The position numbers were made by a program, and so were the translations under genes. Shown in pieces: positions 16,043-23,467 of a DNA stretch of 30,412 nucleotides. The DNA comes from Brumimicrobium sp965659845 (GTDB lineage: Bacteria; Bacteroidota; Bacteroidia; Flavobacteriales_D; Crocinitomicaceae), in NCBI GenBank assembly GCA_965659845.1, contig CBFHXS010000019.1:1-30412 (forward strand), read 5' to 3'. The first letter of the stretch is position 1, and every line of letters begins with the position of its first letter. The notes under the pieces were generated by a model, which was not told where the DNA came from, did not search any database, and was given only the letters and a program-made list of their open reading frames with translations.

Positions 16043-19018
16043 TTATTCTTTAATGAGCTTTAACTCATAGGTATTGAACGCTTCTTTAATCCGAAGAATA
16101 TAGACTCCGCTCGAAATAGAGCTAACATTAACTTTCACCTCATTTCCCTCCCCTTTTTGAGTAGATATTAATTTTCCATTCAAATCATATAAGGAGACCC
16201 GTTCAATTTTGTTTTTCGCACGAACAGTAGTGGAAACGTTTGATGGATTAGGAAACAGTCGCGGAACGCCAAACTTATCTTCACTCAATCCAGCTGTTGA
16301 CATCAATCTAAAACCATCGGAAGATATAGTATCGACAAGCCCAGCATTATTTGTTGATCGAACAGAAAAATAATACCACTCTCCCCATATAAATCCTGAT
16401 GATGAAACATCAAGAATAGACGTATCCAAATTATTCGTAGTCCACATGACAACATCATCCAAATTCGGTTGAGTTCCTATTGCGTACTCGTATTCATTCA
16501 CCATAGAATGAGTGTCTATTGCAGACCAGTTAGCATGCGCCTGCAACACAATGTTAGCGTATATTGTGTCTTGATCTAGTCCGGCAATATCACCATCATT
16601 TAGGTAAAAGTGATGCGGAGGGCTCCAATCAACATCAATCCATGATTCATCTACTTGAGAAAGATTATTCGCATTATCTTTCACTATGGACAACACTCTT
16701 CCCGCAGATTGACTTGGGGATGAATTCTGCACTTGTATATCATCATTGAGTCCATTGCCTACATTTACATTAACTGAGGAGAATCTCGATCTATAAACTG
16801 TAAGTGAATCCACTTCAAATTCTGCATTTCCAGATCTAAAAGAAATAAAGTCTCCAGAAGAAATTGGCGATGAGTCATTCCACTGTCCTACAAGTTCATC
16901 GTTGATATAAATCCAAACTCCACCATCAATTCGATCATAGATCAATTTAAAATCATACCACACATTTTCCTGGAAATCAAACGCATTATCCACTTTAGGA
17001 GCACCGAAGGCATCATTTTCAACTTTATAGAACTGTACTTTATCATCATCCAGTCTAAACCAAACAAAGTAAGAATTGCCTCTGTTGGTAGCAACTGCAT
17101 CATCACAAAAGATATGCAATCCAGCACGTCGATTCGTTCCTGAACCAGATAATTTCCCCTTCCAGTGATAGACATGATGATTCGAGAGACTCTGATTCAA
17201 ATCAGTCCAAAGATTGGTATTGCCGAGCGTCTCATCGGTTTGGACCAGCGTATTGTTTGTAGATTCGGACCAAGTACCACTTTCAGCTGTCCAGTCCGGA
17301 TTTATATCTTGATCATCAAAGTGATCATTCAAGAAGCCGCGATTCTCATTTGCTTTCCAAGTACCATTTATGCGGTGACCTACATGGTAGTACGACTTAT
17401 GAATTCCCACTCCGTTAACGTCGTCTTCATCTGTAAATACCTGGTTAAAATCATCCGTTTGCCAGCTTGTATTTTGAGCATTAATACTCGTAGAAGGGGA
17501 GACAATATCAGTACTACATGAATAAGTCCCTTCGAATCCTCCACCTACAGTACTTCCATCAGAGGTAAATTTAAAAGTAACAGCTCCAGAAGTTGTGGTA
17601 AACGAACCAGGTATGTTTACTCCTGAAAACGGACTCCCAGCTATTTGAGTAGCATTGTCATCGTAACCATCATAAACATATAGGTAATCAAACCCTTGTT
17701 CCACATCAAAAGAAGTGAAATTAACATCAAGACTTACTGCATTATCTGGAGCAATTGTGAACGTATAATTCTCATCATCATAGTAGTTTTTGAGCGGACC
17801 TCCTCCAATATCATGGAAAGTGCCGGTACAACTTTGCTCATAGCAGGATGTAAAGTGATCTTGAATTTCAGCCCACAACTCAGTATATCCGTCATCGTAA
17901 CCCAATGCCCAAATACCCATACCAGCAAGTCCTCTTTGATTGATAAACTCCATACGTTCGCCGAGTTCTTCTTCTTCAGATATAAAACACTGAACAGGAT
18001 TCCCACCATCGAAAAAATTATAATAGACTGATCGACTTTCTGGCTCATAATTTCTATTGACAATGTCGTAGTCGCCGCTATTATTGTTCTTTACCGTATT
18101 ATAGAATACAGCTGTTCCATTGCTCGTGGTTGACGCTGGTAAATTATGAGCATTTACCTCCCACTCTCTCCCATAATATGGCAATCCAAGTATCAATTTA
18201 GATTGTGGAACACCTCTTTCCAAATAATATGTTGTGGATTTCGACAACGTATAATTGTACGTGTTTTGAAAGTGGTAAAGCGGATCATTTGGACCCGCAT
18301 TAGAACTCCCTGTCCAATAGTAATCATATCCCATAATACAAAAAAGATCTACATGTGGTACAAGTGCAGGAATATCATAAAACCCACTCCAGTCAACGGC
18401 GTGCATAGCTATTGAAACCTGAGATCCTGGTATTTGATTATGCATCTGAGTACACAGATCGATCATGAAAGAAGTATAATCAGCAGAAACTGAGGAAGAC
18501 ATACTTTCAAAATCGATATTCACTCCATGAGCTCCGCGACTCTGAACCAAATTAATAAGGTTAGTTATCAGAGTCTGGCGTGAACTTGCGCTGCTCAAAA
18601 AAGTCGCATGATTCGAAAAAAGAGTTACGCAAAGGTTCACACGAACACCATTATTAAGAGCGTCTGTTACGGCCTGAGCTGTTAAAAAGCCATGTGTTGT
18701 TAATGCGTTGCCAGTAGATGCGTCAACTTCATAAGAAAAGTAAGACATATCAGATAATAAGTCCCAATTGTAATTGACTTGCAAGCCATTACTCCAGAAT
18801 GGGTGCCAACCAAAAACATACTTCTCTAGAGTGCAATTATTCTTAACCTGACTATTTATTTGAGCAGGAGAATTATTCTGCTCATAATATTGAAAATCAT
18901 ATCCTTTAGCGTTATAGCTTTGTAATTGTTCTTGATGAATTGATGTATTTGGAAGTTGTGCCTCAGCGGTAAAGGCACAATAAATCAAAATGCATAGAAT
19001 AGTAGTAGTAAATTTCAT
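16043..19018 (-). CDS. Secreted multidomain GH18 glycosidase with T9SS sorting domain
   Basis: The 991-residue product has a signal peptide (about 1-20). The GH18 catalytic domain spans about 65-392: the active-site strand reads GVNIDFESM with catalytic Glu171 and Asp169, and MGYDYYW (229-235) and GIWALGYDDG (368-377) are the other landmarks. The classic DGxDxDxE motif is changed to HGVNIDFE, with Asn167 in place of an Asp, a form also known in peptidoglycan-active GH18 enzymes. A CUB-like domain follows (about 397-503, HDIGGGPLKNYYDDENY, FDYLYVYDGYDD), then a LamG-like domain (about 565-725), an Fn3-like part, and a T9SS type A sorting domain (about 921-991, LFPNPSN, SLYDLNGKLIST). It probably degrades chitin or peptidoglycan outside the cell. 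A promoter lies at 19034-19064. Confidence 0.9.
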   Translation of the reverse strand: MKFTTTILCILIYCAFTAEAQLPNTSIHQEQLQSYNAKGYDFQYYEQNNSPAQINSQVKNNCTLEKYVFGWHPFWSNGLQVNYNWDLLSDMSYFSYEVDASTGNALTTHGFLTAQAVTDALNNGVRVNLCVTLFSNHATFLSSASSRQTLITNLINLVQSRGAHGVNIDFESMSSSVSADYTSFMIDLCTQMHNQIPGSQVSIAMHAVDWSGFYDIPALVPHVDLFCIMGYDYYWTGSSNAGPNDPLYHFQNTYNYTLSKSTTYYLERGVPQSKLILGLPYYGREWEVNAHNLPASTTSNGTAVFYNTVKNNNSGDYDIVNRNYEPESRSVYYNFFDGGNPVQCFISEEEELGERMEFINQRGLAGMGIWALGYDDGYTELWAEIQDHFTSCYEQSCTGTFHDIGGGPLKNYYDDENYTFTIAPDNAVSLDVNFTSFDVEQGFDYLYVYDGYDDNATQIAGSPFSGVNIPGSFTTTSGAVTFKFTSDGSTVGGGFEGTYSCSTDIVSPSTSINAQNTSWQTDDFNQVFTDEDDVNGVGIHKSYYHVGHRINGTWKANENRGFLNDHFDDQDINPDWTAESGTWSESTNNTLVQTDETLGNTNLWTDLNQSLSNHHVYHWKGKLSGSGTNRRAGLHIFCDDAVATNRGNSYFVWFRLDDDKVQFYKVENDAFGAPKVDNAFDFQENVWYDFKLIYDRIDGGVWIYINDELVGQWNDSSPISSGDFISFRSGNAEFEVDSLTVYRSRFSSVNVNVGNGLNDDIQVQNSSPSQSAGRVLSIVKDNANNLSQVDESWIDVDWSPPHHFYLNDGDIAGLDQDTIYANIVLQAHANWSAIDTHSMVNEYEYAIGTQPNLDDVVMWTTNNLDTSILDVSSSGFIWGEWYYFSVRSTNNAGLVDTISSDGFRLMSTAGLSEDKFGVPRLFPNPSNVSTTVRAKNKIERVSLYDLNGKLISTQKGEGNEVKVNVSSISSGVYILRIKEAFNTYELKLIKE

Positions 19019-19033
19019 TAAGCGAATTTGAAG

Positions 19034-19064
19034 TAAAGTTAAAAAGGCTCAAGCAACTATCCAA
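19034..19064 (-). promoter_or_regulatory. Promoter of the GH18 gene with overlapping palindrome
   Basis: Read leftward, TTG (19064-19062) is followed after 20 nt by TAACTTTA (19041-19034), one base off the Bacteroidota -7 consensus. Transcription would start near 19027, giving a leader of only about 10 nt. A perfect 12-bp palindrome, CAATTATAATTG (19062-19073), overlaps the TTG element and could be an operator. Confidence 0.55.
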
Positions 19065-19089
19065 TTATAATTGAATAACATTGGTTGTA

Positions 19090-19659
19090 TTATCCTTGCT
19101 TCTCTTTTTGCTTTAAATACTTATTAATTCGCTTCGTAATGATCTGAAAAACAAGCTTTGCGTCTTTCTCATCAAGTTTTCTTCCAAAGCTGTAGTGCTT
19201 ACCCATATATTCGAATTGAATTCTATCTGTACCTTTCACCCAAATGGAATCCTCAAAAACTTTCTGGATAGAAGTTGACTTAAATTCGTTCACTCTCAAC
19301 TTAGTAAGATTCTCTAGAAAATATTGCTTGGCTTTACCATATTTACCAGTTGCTTTCTTGACGCGCAAAGCTGTCTGATCTAATTTGATAAACTCCCTTC
19401 CCTTGAAAAGATATAATAAGGCTTTTAGAACTCTCACGGCAAAGTATAACCAGAAAGCCATAAACACGAATAAAGCTATCTTTTCTTTTTCAGAATATTC
19501 ATAGAAAAACTGAGTCGTGACATAGCCCCCAATTAAAAGCCATAAAACGAACCAAATTAATACAAGGTTCTTCTTGAACCCAACCTTAGGAGGATAGATT
19601 ACAAATGTCACACTATCCTTGTGGTCTTTAAAACTGATTCTTTCCCCTATCCATTTCAT
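19090..19659 (-). CDS. Small membrane protein with two transmembrane helices
   Basis: The product has 189 residues from the ATG at 19659; an in-frame TTG 9 nt earlier lies inside the -7 box and is rejected. Two membrane helices are visible, LVLIWFVLWLLIGGYVTT and IALFVFMAFWLYFAVRVLKA, with a short connecting loop between them. Before them is a short domain (ISFKDHKDSVTFVIYPPKVG) and after them a basic cytoplasmic domain of about 100 residues (YFLENLTKLRVNEF, IQFEYMGKHYSFGRKLDEKD). The helix hairpin followed by short strands is reminiscent of bacterial PH-like membrane proteins, but this is only a resemblance. No family is recognised. It has its own promoter and is separate from the operon on its right. 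Confidence 0.75.
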   Translation of the reverse strand: MKWIGERISFKDHKDSVTFVIYPPKVGFKKNLVLIWFVLWLLIGGYVTTQFFYEYSEKEKIALFVFMAFWLYFAVRVLKALLYLFKGREFIKLDQTALRVKKATGKYGKAKQYFLENLTKLRVNEFKSTSIQKVFEDSIWVKGTDRIQFEYMGKHYSFGRKLDEKDAKLVFQIITKRINKYLKQKEKQG

Positions 19660-19665
19660 GAAAGA

Positions 19666-19673
19666 CAAAGATA
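19666..19673 (-). promoter_or_regulatory. -7 box of the small membrane protein gene
   Basis: On the minus strand the sequence reads TATCTTTG, a perfect TAnnTTTG. It ends 6 nt before the ATG at 19659, so the message would start at or next to its start codon, i.e. be leaderless or nearly so. No convincing TTG lies about 20 nt upstream. Confidence 0.5.
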
Positions 19674-19769
19674 ATCGATATTTTAGATGTAAAAGAAGTT
19701 CATTCGTGGTTTAATTGCTTTTGCGCATTATTCGTTCACGAATGTCAAAATATATGATCAATAATAAAT

Positions 19770-22028
19770 TTACATGACGACTAACTTGTTTGAATAGATA
19801 ATTGAGTTGTATTGATCTCTTACTAAAACAACATAGATTCCCTGCGAACCTTTGGAAATATCAATAGTTGTACTTTGATAAAACTTCTTTTTATCTCTTA
19901 CCTTTCTTCCATTGATTTCAAGAACCTCATAGGTTAGAAAGTCATTAGAGTTCTCTACTTCCAAGTTGAATATCCCGTCATTAGAAGGGTTTGGATAAGT
20001 AACTACAGAAAGGTTTGAACCATCTATTTCTTCTATAGATAGAGAAGAAGAATCTGTAGTTTTAAAAGATAGAATCCCTCCTAAATCCCCACCAACCAAT
20101 AACAAAAACTCATCAGAGTTTCCTAGCGAAGAAATGAAAGGTGCAGAAAACTCTCCTACATCTAACCCAAGGTATTCGTCATCAATTAAGTTAAAGCTGT
20201 TTCCGTCCTGAAGGTTACCTTCAATGTCGTCATACACGAGAATTTTACCTGCTTTATTACCGACAAATAAATATGTAGTATCATTCTTTCTAATAAAGTT
20301 TGGTGTTCCTGTTGCTTGCAAATATTGTGGATCTAAAAGATCAATATCTCCAAGATTATCGGTAACTAAGCTAAACTCATAATTTGAAGGCGTCCCTATA
20401 TTTTCGAAATACTCAATACCCTGCTGAGATTGACCAATAACGAGATCACTTAAGCCGTCATTGTTCAAATCAAAAAGCTGAGGGTAAGCTGATCCTGATA
20501 CTTGAATCAGATCTCCATTTAAATCGGTCAGTGGAACTGGCAGAGTTGAGAAATTCATTGATCCAGTTCCCCCAGTATTCTGATAAAAATATAGATATCC
20601 ATCTTGAAACCCAACAATCATATCTTGATCTCCATCAGCATCTAAATCTCCAAATGTAGGAGAAGCATTCAAGCCTAATCCGCTATTCGCAAAGTTGTTC
20701 CAATTATCTAAAAGCAATCTGTAAATTGGATTTTCATTCGTGTTAGTATTCAGGTAGTATTGGGTTTTTGTCTGATTTGACCCAGCATCATTGTAATTGA
20801 AATAATTAGAAACCAAAAGATCCAAAACGCCATCATTATTTACATCGACTAATGTTGGCTTACTACCCTTTCCATTCTCAATCATCTCATATTGAAGGAA
20901 GTCCCTTTGAACATAAGAGAAATTTGGGTTGTCATTTGTTCCAAGATTTTTATAAAACCATAAGCTCTCTGTATTCTCTGATGCTCCATTTGCATTTGTG
21001 CCTACAAGTAAATCCTTTATTCCATCAAAATCGACATCTTCATAAAATGCTGCAGGAAAAGTAGAAATATCCACAGGGGTTGTATTACTCGGAAAACTCT
21101 GGTCTTGGCTGATCATAAAGGCGTTATCCGAAGGCGGACCTCCTCCATTGATTAACAGGGTTAGCGTATTGTAACCGACATCACCAATGACTAAATCTTT
21201 TAATCCTGAATCATTAATATCAATAGCGAGCATTGTTCCTGCGGCATGTCTAGCAAACTGCTCATCCCTATCTAATCTGGACTTGATAACCGATCCACAA
21301 GGCAATTGCTGTGAATCTAATTCGATTAAATTCCCCGAACCACTTTCAACGAAATCACCCCAACAAGGTTCTTGAAGCACAAACTCTAAAGAATCTGCAT
21401 TTCCATAATTCTCAATAGACAAATTCTTGTACCATTCAACTCTTGCGATAGAAGAGTGAAAAGTAAGGATATCAATATCTCCATCGTTATCTACGTCTGT
21501 ATATGCGGGAATTTCATCACTGCTTACAAATATGCTATTCGTATTACCGTTATTATCAAATTTTACAGGGTCCTTGTATAGCGACCACTGAAGGCCATCG
21601 TTTTGATTACCTTCATTCTTGTATACCTTAACCCCACCAAAAGTGAAAGCGAAAATATCCTTTTTACCATCATTATTGAAGTCAACAAGCTTTACTCTAT
21701 ACCTTAAGTCTGCGGGAAAGTGTGCGTGAGCATTAATCTGAAACTTATAGACATCATTTACTCCATCCGTAGACTTCATAAATAAAGATATTTTATTTGA
21801 ACTTCTATCAAATAAAAAAAGGTCTTCCTCACCGTCAAAATTGAAATCTAGGGTCGAAACTTGAGTATGATTTATTCCTCCAGTCCATGGCTGAACTAAA
21901 GTATCTAGCCCTTTAATAACTTGAATAGAATCATAATAATCGAAAGTAAACTGAGCATTTAGCATATTCGGGCTAATCATAACAATAGCTATCAGAACAA
22001 GGTGATAATATCTTTCAACAAGGCCCAT
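19770..22028 (-). CDS. FG-GAP/VCBS-repeat secreted protein with T9SS sorting domain
   Basis: The 752-residue product has a signal peptide (about 1-25, ending MLNAQ) and at least eight FG-GAP/VCBS-type blades, each with an Asp-rich calcium-like loop: DFNFDGEEDL, DFNNDGKKDI, DVDNDGDIDI, DINDSGLKDL, DVDFDGIKDL, DVNNDGVLDL, DLDADGDQDM and DLNNDGLSDL. Together they should form one or more beta-propellers. The C-terminus (about 675-752) is a T9SS type A sorting domain (TYPNPSNDG, EINGRKVRD, GIYVVLVRD). Such proteins are secreted and usually bind calcium and surfaces or carbohydrate. It is the last gene of the T9SS block, 14 nt after the PorP/SprF gene. Confidence 0.88.
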   Translation of the reverse strand: MGLVERYYHLVLIAIVMISPNMLNAQFTFDYYDSIQVIKGLDTLVQPWTGGINHTQVSTLDFNFDGEEDLFLFDRSSNKISLFMKSTDGVNDVYKFQINAHAHFPADLRYRVKLVDFNNDGKKDIFAFTFGGVKVYKNEGNQNDGLQWSLYKDPVKFDNNGNTNSIFVSSDEIPAYTDVDNDGDIDILTFHSSIARVEWYKNLSIENYGNADSLEFVLQEPCWGDFVESGSGNLIELDSQQLPCGSVIKSRLDRDEQFARHAAGTMLAIDINDSGLKDLVIGDVGYNTLTLLINGGGPPSDNAFMISQDQSFPSNTTPVDISTFPAAFYEDVDFDGIKDLLVGTNANGASENTESLWFYKNLGTNDNPNFSYVQRDFLQYEMIENGKGSKPTLVDVNNDGVLDLLVSNYFNYNDAGSNQTKTQYYLNTNTNENPIYRLLLDNWNNFANSGLGLNASPTFGDLDADGDQDMIVGFQDGYLYFYQNTGGTGSMNFSTLPVPLTDLNGDLIQVSGSAYPQLFDLNNDGLSDLVIGQSQQGIEYFENIGTPSNYEFSLVTDNLGDIDLLDPQYLQATGTPNFIRKNDTTYLFVGNKAGKILVYDDIEGNLQDGNSFNLIDDEYLGLDVGEFSAPFISSLGNSDEFLLLVGGDLGGILSFKTTDSSSLSIEEIDGSNLSVVTYPNPSNDGIFNLEVENSNDFLTYEVLEINGRKVRDKKKFYQSTTIDISKGSQGIYVVLVRDQYNSIIYSNKLVVM

Positions 22029-22042
22029 ATCTATCAGAATAA

Positions 22043-23467
22043 TTACTTAATATATCTCAATATCCATACACTTTCACCTGTTTCATTTCTGTATTTGGAT
22101 AGTGCATCGAATGCTTCGCTTCTTTGGTTCGTATATTTAATTATTACGTAATGGTATGTGTTTTCATTATTAATAACGACATAACTATCTGGGAACATGC
22201 CTTTATATCTATTTATTTTAGTTGAAGCATTCTCCATTGAACTGTATACTCCAATTACAACGTAATATCCACTAGGAGATGCCGTTCCATCGGTTTCTTC
22301 AAATTGTTTCCCATGAGCCTCTTTTAAATCCTTTTGTTCTTCCTTAGTAATTGGGTCATTATCAACTTTTTTTTCCTTATTCTCTTTTTCAATCTCTGCC
22401 AATCTTCTTCGTAGCTCTTCTTCTACTCTCTTTTCTACCTCCTCTTCGAACAAGCTATCCCTCTTTTCGATTTCACGTTCCTTATCCATCAACTCTTCTG
22501 CAAGTCGTTGATTCTCTTTAACAACTTCAGGATCGGGAATCATTACTTCTACTTTTTTAGATTTACGAGACTTAAAGGTATACCCTAGAAGAAATTCATG
22601 ATTAAATCCTGAGTAATAATTTCTAAATGAACCAACTACATACTCATAACTGTACCCTACATGTAAATCTTGTTTAATATGGAAACCTAAATTAAACTGT
22701 ACTGCATAATCAGATTTATACGTTGCAGAAAACCATCCAATATTTTTATAATCTAAATGAGCAGTAACATCATATTGTATGGGAGCTCCTGGAATATATC
22801 TTGTCAATACTTGCGGTTTAATTACAATATTATCATCAGCAAAAAATCTAAAATCATGTTCAGCACTCAACATGAAATGTCGAGCAAGGGCATAATAGCC
22901 TCTAGAATCCTCCTTACTATATTTAACCTTATTACCTATTAACTGAGGTATTGAAAGACCGATTCTTGTATTCTTTTTAAATGAATATGTCGCCCCAAAA
23001 TTAAAATCATATGATCCTACATTTGGTCGCAGACCTACTAAAAACGGATCATCTAATTGAGAAACATCAATTGAAGAAGTATTTATTCTATTATCTAAAT
23101 ATCCTCCACTCATCCCCAGTCTCAAATCGTGATCGTCGTTAACTTTAAGATGGTAAGAGTAGCTTAAGCTCGCACTAACTTGATCGATTAAGCCAATTGA
23201 ATTATGATTTAAGATCATTCCAAATCCGGAATTAGGAATAATAAAACTACCTTCTAAAGTCAACATATTATTACTCGCTCCCGTTCCATATCCCATGTAA
23301 CGTTGGTTCCTTACAACGAAAGCATTCATATCACCAGAGTAGCCAGCCATTGCAGGATTATATACAAATGGATTGATAATGTTATGATTGAAAAACGGAA
23401 CTTGCTGAGCACTCGAAAAAGTACATAAAGAAGCAACGAACAATATGATTAAGTATATTTTATTCAT
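22043..23467 (-). CDS. PorP/SprF family T9SS membrane protein fused to coiled coil and SPOR-like domain
   Basis: The 474-residue product has a signal peptide (1-20, ending SSAQ) and a PorP/SprF outer-membrane beta-barrel (about 21-305) with the family start QVPFFNHNIINPFVYNPAMA, then GYSGDMNAFVVRNQ. A highly charged coiled coil follows (about 316-375, KENQRLAEELMDKEREIEKR). The last part (about 397-474, SGYYVVIGVYSSMENASTKI) resembles a SPOR domain, which binds denuded peptidoglycan glycan strands. The normal PorP/SprF protein ends after the barrel, so the tail is an extension. It could anchor the barrel to the cell wall. PorP/SprF proteins commonly sit beside type B T9SS substrates and aid their secretion (family knowledge). 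Here the start overlaps the stop of such a substrate gene by 8 nt (ATGAATAA). Confidence 0.9.
   Translation of the reverse strand: MNKIYLIILFVASLCTFSSAQQVPFFNHNIINPFVYNPAMAGYSGDMNAFVVRNQRYMGYGTGASNNMLTLEGSFIIPNSGFGMILNHNSIGLIDQVSASLSYSYHLKVNDDHDLRLGMSGGYLDNRINTSSIDVSQLDDPFLVGLRPNVGSYDFNFGATYSFKKNTRIGLSIPQLIGNKVKYSKEDSRGYYALARHFMLSAEHDFRFFADDNIVIKPQVLTRYIPGAPIQYDVTAHLDYKNIGWFSATYKSDYAVQFNLGFHIKQDLHVGYSYEYVVGSFRNYYSGFNHEFLLGYTFKSRKSKKVEVMIPDPEVVKENQRLAEELMDKEREIEKRDSLFEEEVEKRVEEELRRRLAEIEKENKEKKVDNDPITKEEQKDLKEAHGKQFEETDGTASPSGYYVVIGVYSSMENASTKINRYKGMFPDSYVVINNENTYHYVIIKYTNQRSEAFDALSKYRNETGESVWILRYIK

Noticed and set aside
17165..18415. Several open frames of 89-118 codons on the plus strand
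   Set aside because: They run antisense to the GH18 gene, whose domains and sorting signal are clear, and their products show no recognisable features.
19730..19743. Small hairpin ATTCG-TTCA-CGAAT after the VCBS gene as terminator
   Set aside because: The stem is only 5 bp and no T run follows on the transcribed strand.
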